Positions 62,729-64,000 of a DNA stretch of 64,000 nt are shown piece after piece (the stretch's first letter is position 1; each line of letters begins with the position of its first letter). The notes beneath the pieces were generated by a model. The model made no database searches. It saw only the letters and a list, made by a program, of their open reading frames with translations, and was not told the origin of the DNA. The stretch is from Oscillospiraceae bacterium (GTDB taxonomy: Bacteria > Bacillota_A > Clostridia > Oscillospirales > Ruminococcaceae): the NCBI GenBank assembly GCA_004558145.1, contig SFDQ01000011.1, positions 1-64,000 of the forward strand, given 5' to 3'. The position numbers were made by a program, and so were the translations under genes.

Positions 62729-64000
62729 ATGAAAAAGCTGACCGCACTCGTTCTGGCGCTGGTCATGTGCTTCGGTCTGGTCGCCTGCGGCTCGACCCCT
62801 GCTCCTTCCAGCACCCCGGCTTCTGAGTCCACCTCCCAGGCTGAGACGACCAACGAGAACTTCGTTGATCCCGTCAACGGCTGGGACGTGTACGACGAAC
62901 TGATCGACCAGATCCGCACCGAGACCGATCTGGAGAAGCGTGCCGAGATGATGCATCAGGCTGAGGACATCCTGATGGAGACCGGCGCTATCCTGCCCCT
63001 GTACTTCTACACCGACATCTACCTGCAGAAGGAGTACCTGACCAACGTCTACTGGACTCCGTTCGGCTACAAGTACTTCATGTTCGCCGAGCTGGGCAAC
63101 GGTGCTGACACCCTGCACGCCTACCTGGCTTCCGAGCCCGACAAGCTGGACCCCGCGCTGAACAGCACTGTTGACGGCGCCTGCCTGGCTATCAACGCCT
63201 TCTCCGGCCTGTTCACCTACAACGCCGACCACGAGCAGGTCCCCGATCTGGTGGACACCTACGAGGTCAGCGAGGACGGCATGACCTACACCTTCACCCT
63301 GAAGGACGGCCTGAAGTGGTCCAACGGCGAGCCTCTGGACGCTTCTGACTTCGTCTACAGCTGGAACCGTGCTGCCGACCCTGTCACCGCTTCTGACTAC
63401 GGCTACATGTTCGCTCCCATCAAGGGCTACGACGAGATGACCGAGATGGACGAGGAAGGCAACCTGGTCAACCCCGACGCCACCCTGGCTGTGACCGCTT
63501 CTGAAGACGGCAAGACCCTGACCGTTGAGCTGAGCTTCCCCTGCGCTTACTTCCTGGATCTGTGCGCCTTCCCCACCTACTTCCCCGTGTATCAGGAGGC
63601 CGTTGAGGCTGCTGATCCCGATGGCACCAACCCCGGCGCCTGGGCTCTGGAGCCCGGTGAGAACTTCGTCTGCAACGGCGCTTACGTTCTGACCGAGTGG
63701 AACCACAACAGCTCCATGACCTACACCAAGAACCCCTACTACCACCGCGCCGACGAGGTGAAGATCGAGAAGCAGGAGTTCATGCTCTCCAGCGACGAGA
63801 CCGCCACCTTCGCCGCCTACAATGCGGGCAACCTGGACTTCTCTGATGGTGTTCCCACCGCTGAGATCGCCGGCCTGCAGGGCAACCCCGAGTACCACGT
63901 GATCGAGAACCTGGGCACCTACTATGTGTCCTTCAACGTGAACAGCCCCATGTTCGACGGCATGAGCGCCGAGGATGCTGCCACCCTGCGTAAGGCTCTG
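62729..64000 (+). CDS. oppA: Oligopeptide-binding lipoprotein with rearranged N-terminus (partial, runs off right edge)
   Basis: First 424 residues of a family-5 peptide-binding protein. Signal peptide ends LVAC (Cys20), then a Ser/Thr/Pro linker. Residues about 50-122 (WDVYDELIDQI, KRAEMMHQAEDILM, ILPLYFYTDIYLQKEY, PFGYKYFMFAEL) look like the C-terminal end of ordinary OppA proteins. From about residue 127 the normal mature start follows (LHAYLASEPDKLDPALNSTV, LKDGLKWSNGEPLDASDFVY). GGAGG is 7 nt before ATG 62729. It binds peptides for OppBCDF. Whether the C-terminal segment is repeated at the true end lies beyond the window. Confidence 0.9.
   Translation, partial: MKKLTALVLALVMCFGLVACGSTPAPSSTPASESTSQAETTNENFVDPVNGWDVYDELIDQIRTETDLEKRAEMMHQAEDILMETGAILPLYFYTDIYLQKEYLTNVYWTPFGYKYFMFAELGNGADTLHAYLASEPDKLDPALNSTVDGACLAINAFSGLFTYNADHEQVPDLVDTYEVSEDGMTYTFTLKDGLKWSNGEPLDASDFVYSWNRAADPVTASDYGYMFAPIKGYDEMTEMDEEGNLVNPDATLAVTASEDGKTLTVELSFPCAYFLDLCAFPTYFPVYQEAVEAADPDGTNPGAWALEPGENFVCNGAYVLTEWNHNSSMTYTKNPYYHRADEVKIEKQEFMLSSDETATFAAYNAGNLDFSDGVPTAEIAGLQGNPEYHVIENLGTYYVSFNVNSPMFDGMSAEDAATLRKAL

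Overview
This 64 kb window looks like chromosomal DNA of a high-GC gut Clostridia member, probably Oscillospiraceae/Ruminococcaceae. That placement is inferred from gene content, sigma-A-type promoters, strong AGGAGG ribosome sites, YesM/YesN sensor pairs, kdp, opp and an Rrf2-linked NifS/NifU pair; no rRNA or other taxonomic marker is present. There are no insertion sequences, prophage genes or CRISPR arrays.

Layout. (1) 1-10.0 kb: host-glycan locus. On the minus strand lie a lipoprotein sugar-binding protein, two ABC permeases, a sulfatase without signal peptide, and a galacto-N-biose/lacto-N-biose phosphorylase (GH112) that is frameshifted by a small deletion and runs off the left edge. 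Divergent on the plus strand are a second signal-less sulfatase and an anaerobic sulfatase-maturating radical SAM enzyme, followed by a convergent AraC regulator. Together they suggest import of sulfated mucin-type saccharides, desulfation in the cytoplasm and phosphorolysis. (2) 10.2-20.5 kb: alpha-1,6-glucan locus with binding protein, two permeases, a signal-less GH66 dextranase-like enzyme and a GH13 oligo-1,6-glucosidase, divergent from a YesM/YesN two-component pair. (3) 20.6-32.4 kb: GH42 beta-galactosidase, a ferredoxin plus small membrane protein pair, a second YesN/YesM pair, and a divergent ribose/galactose-type ABC operon preceded by an extra binding protein of another family.

(4) 32.5-44.9 kb: potassium island with kdpF-A-B-C, two full-length KdpD-type kinases, one KdpE, a KtrA/TrkA-like RCK protein and three tiny membrane proteins, with repeated GGATTAAG/TCTTAAT boxes in front of its transcription units. 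(5) 45-54.2 kb: C69 dipeptidase, tRNA-Ser(CGA), Rrf2 regulator divergent from nifS-nifU with two palindromes at the promoter, argG-argH under a perfect ARG-box palindrome, an 80-bp tandem repeat, a GIY-YIG/GNAT fusion and a MYG1-family protein. (6) 54.4-64 kb: a multidomain cell-wall amidase, ilvE, and an oppBCDF-oppA peptide transporter with tandem promoters, two leader hairpins with identical loops, and an OppA whose mature N-terminus looks like the C-terminal segment of ordinary OppA.

The best candidates for undescribed biology are the cytoplasmic sulfatase/GH112 route, the intracellular GH66 pathway, the K+ island with two KdpDs and shared boxes, and the rearranged OppA.
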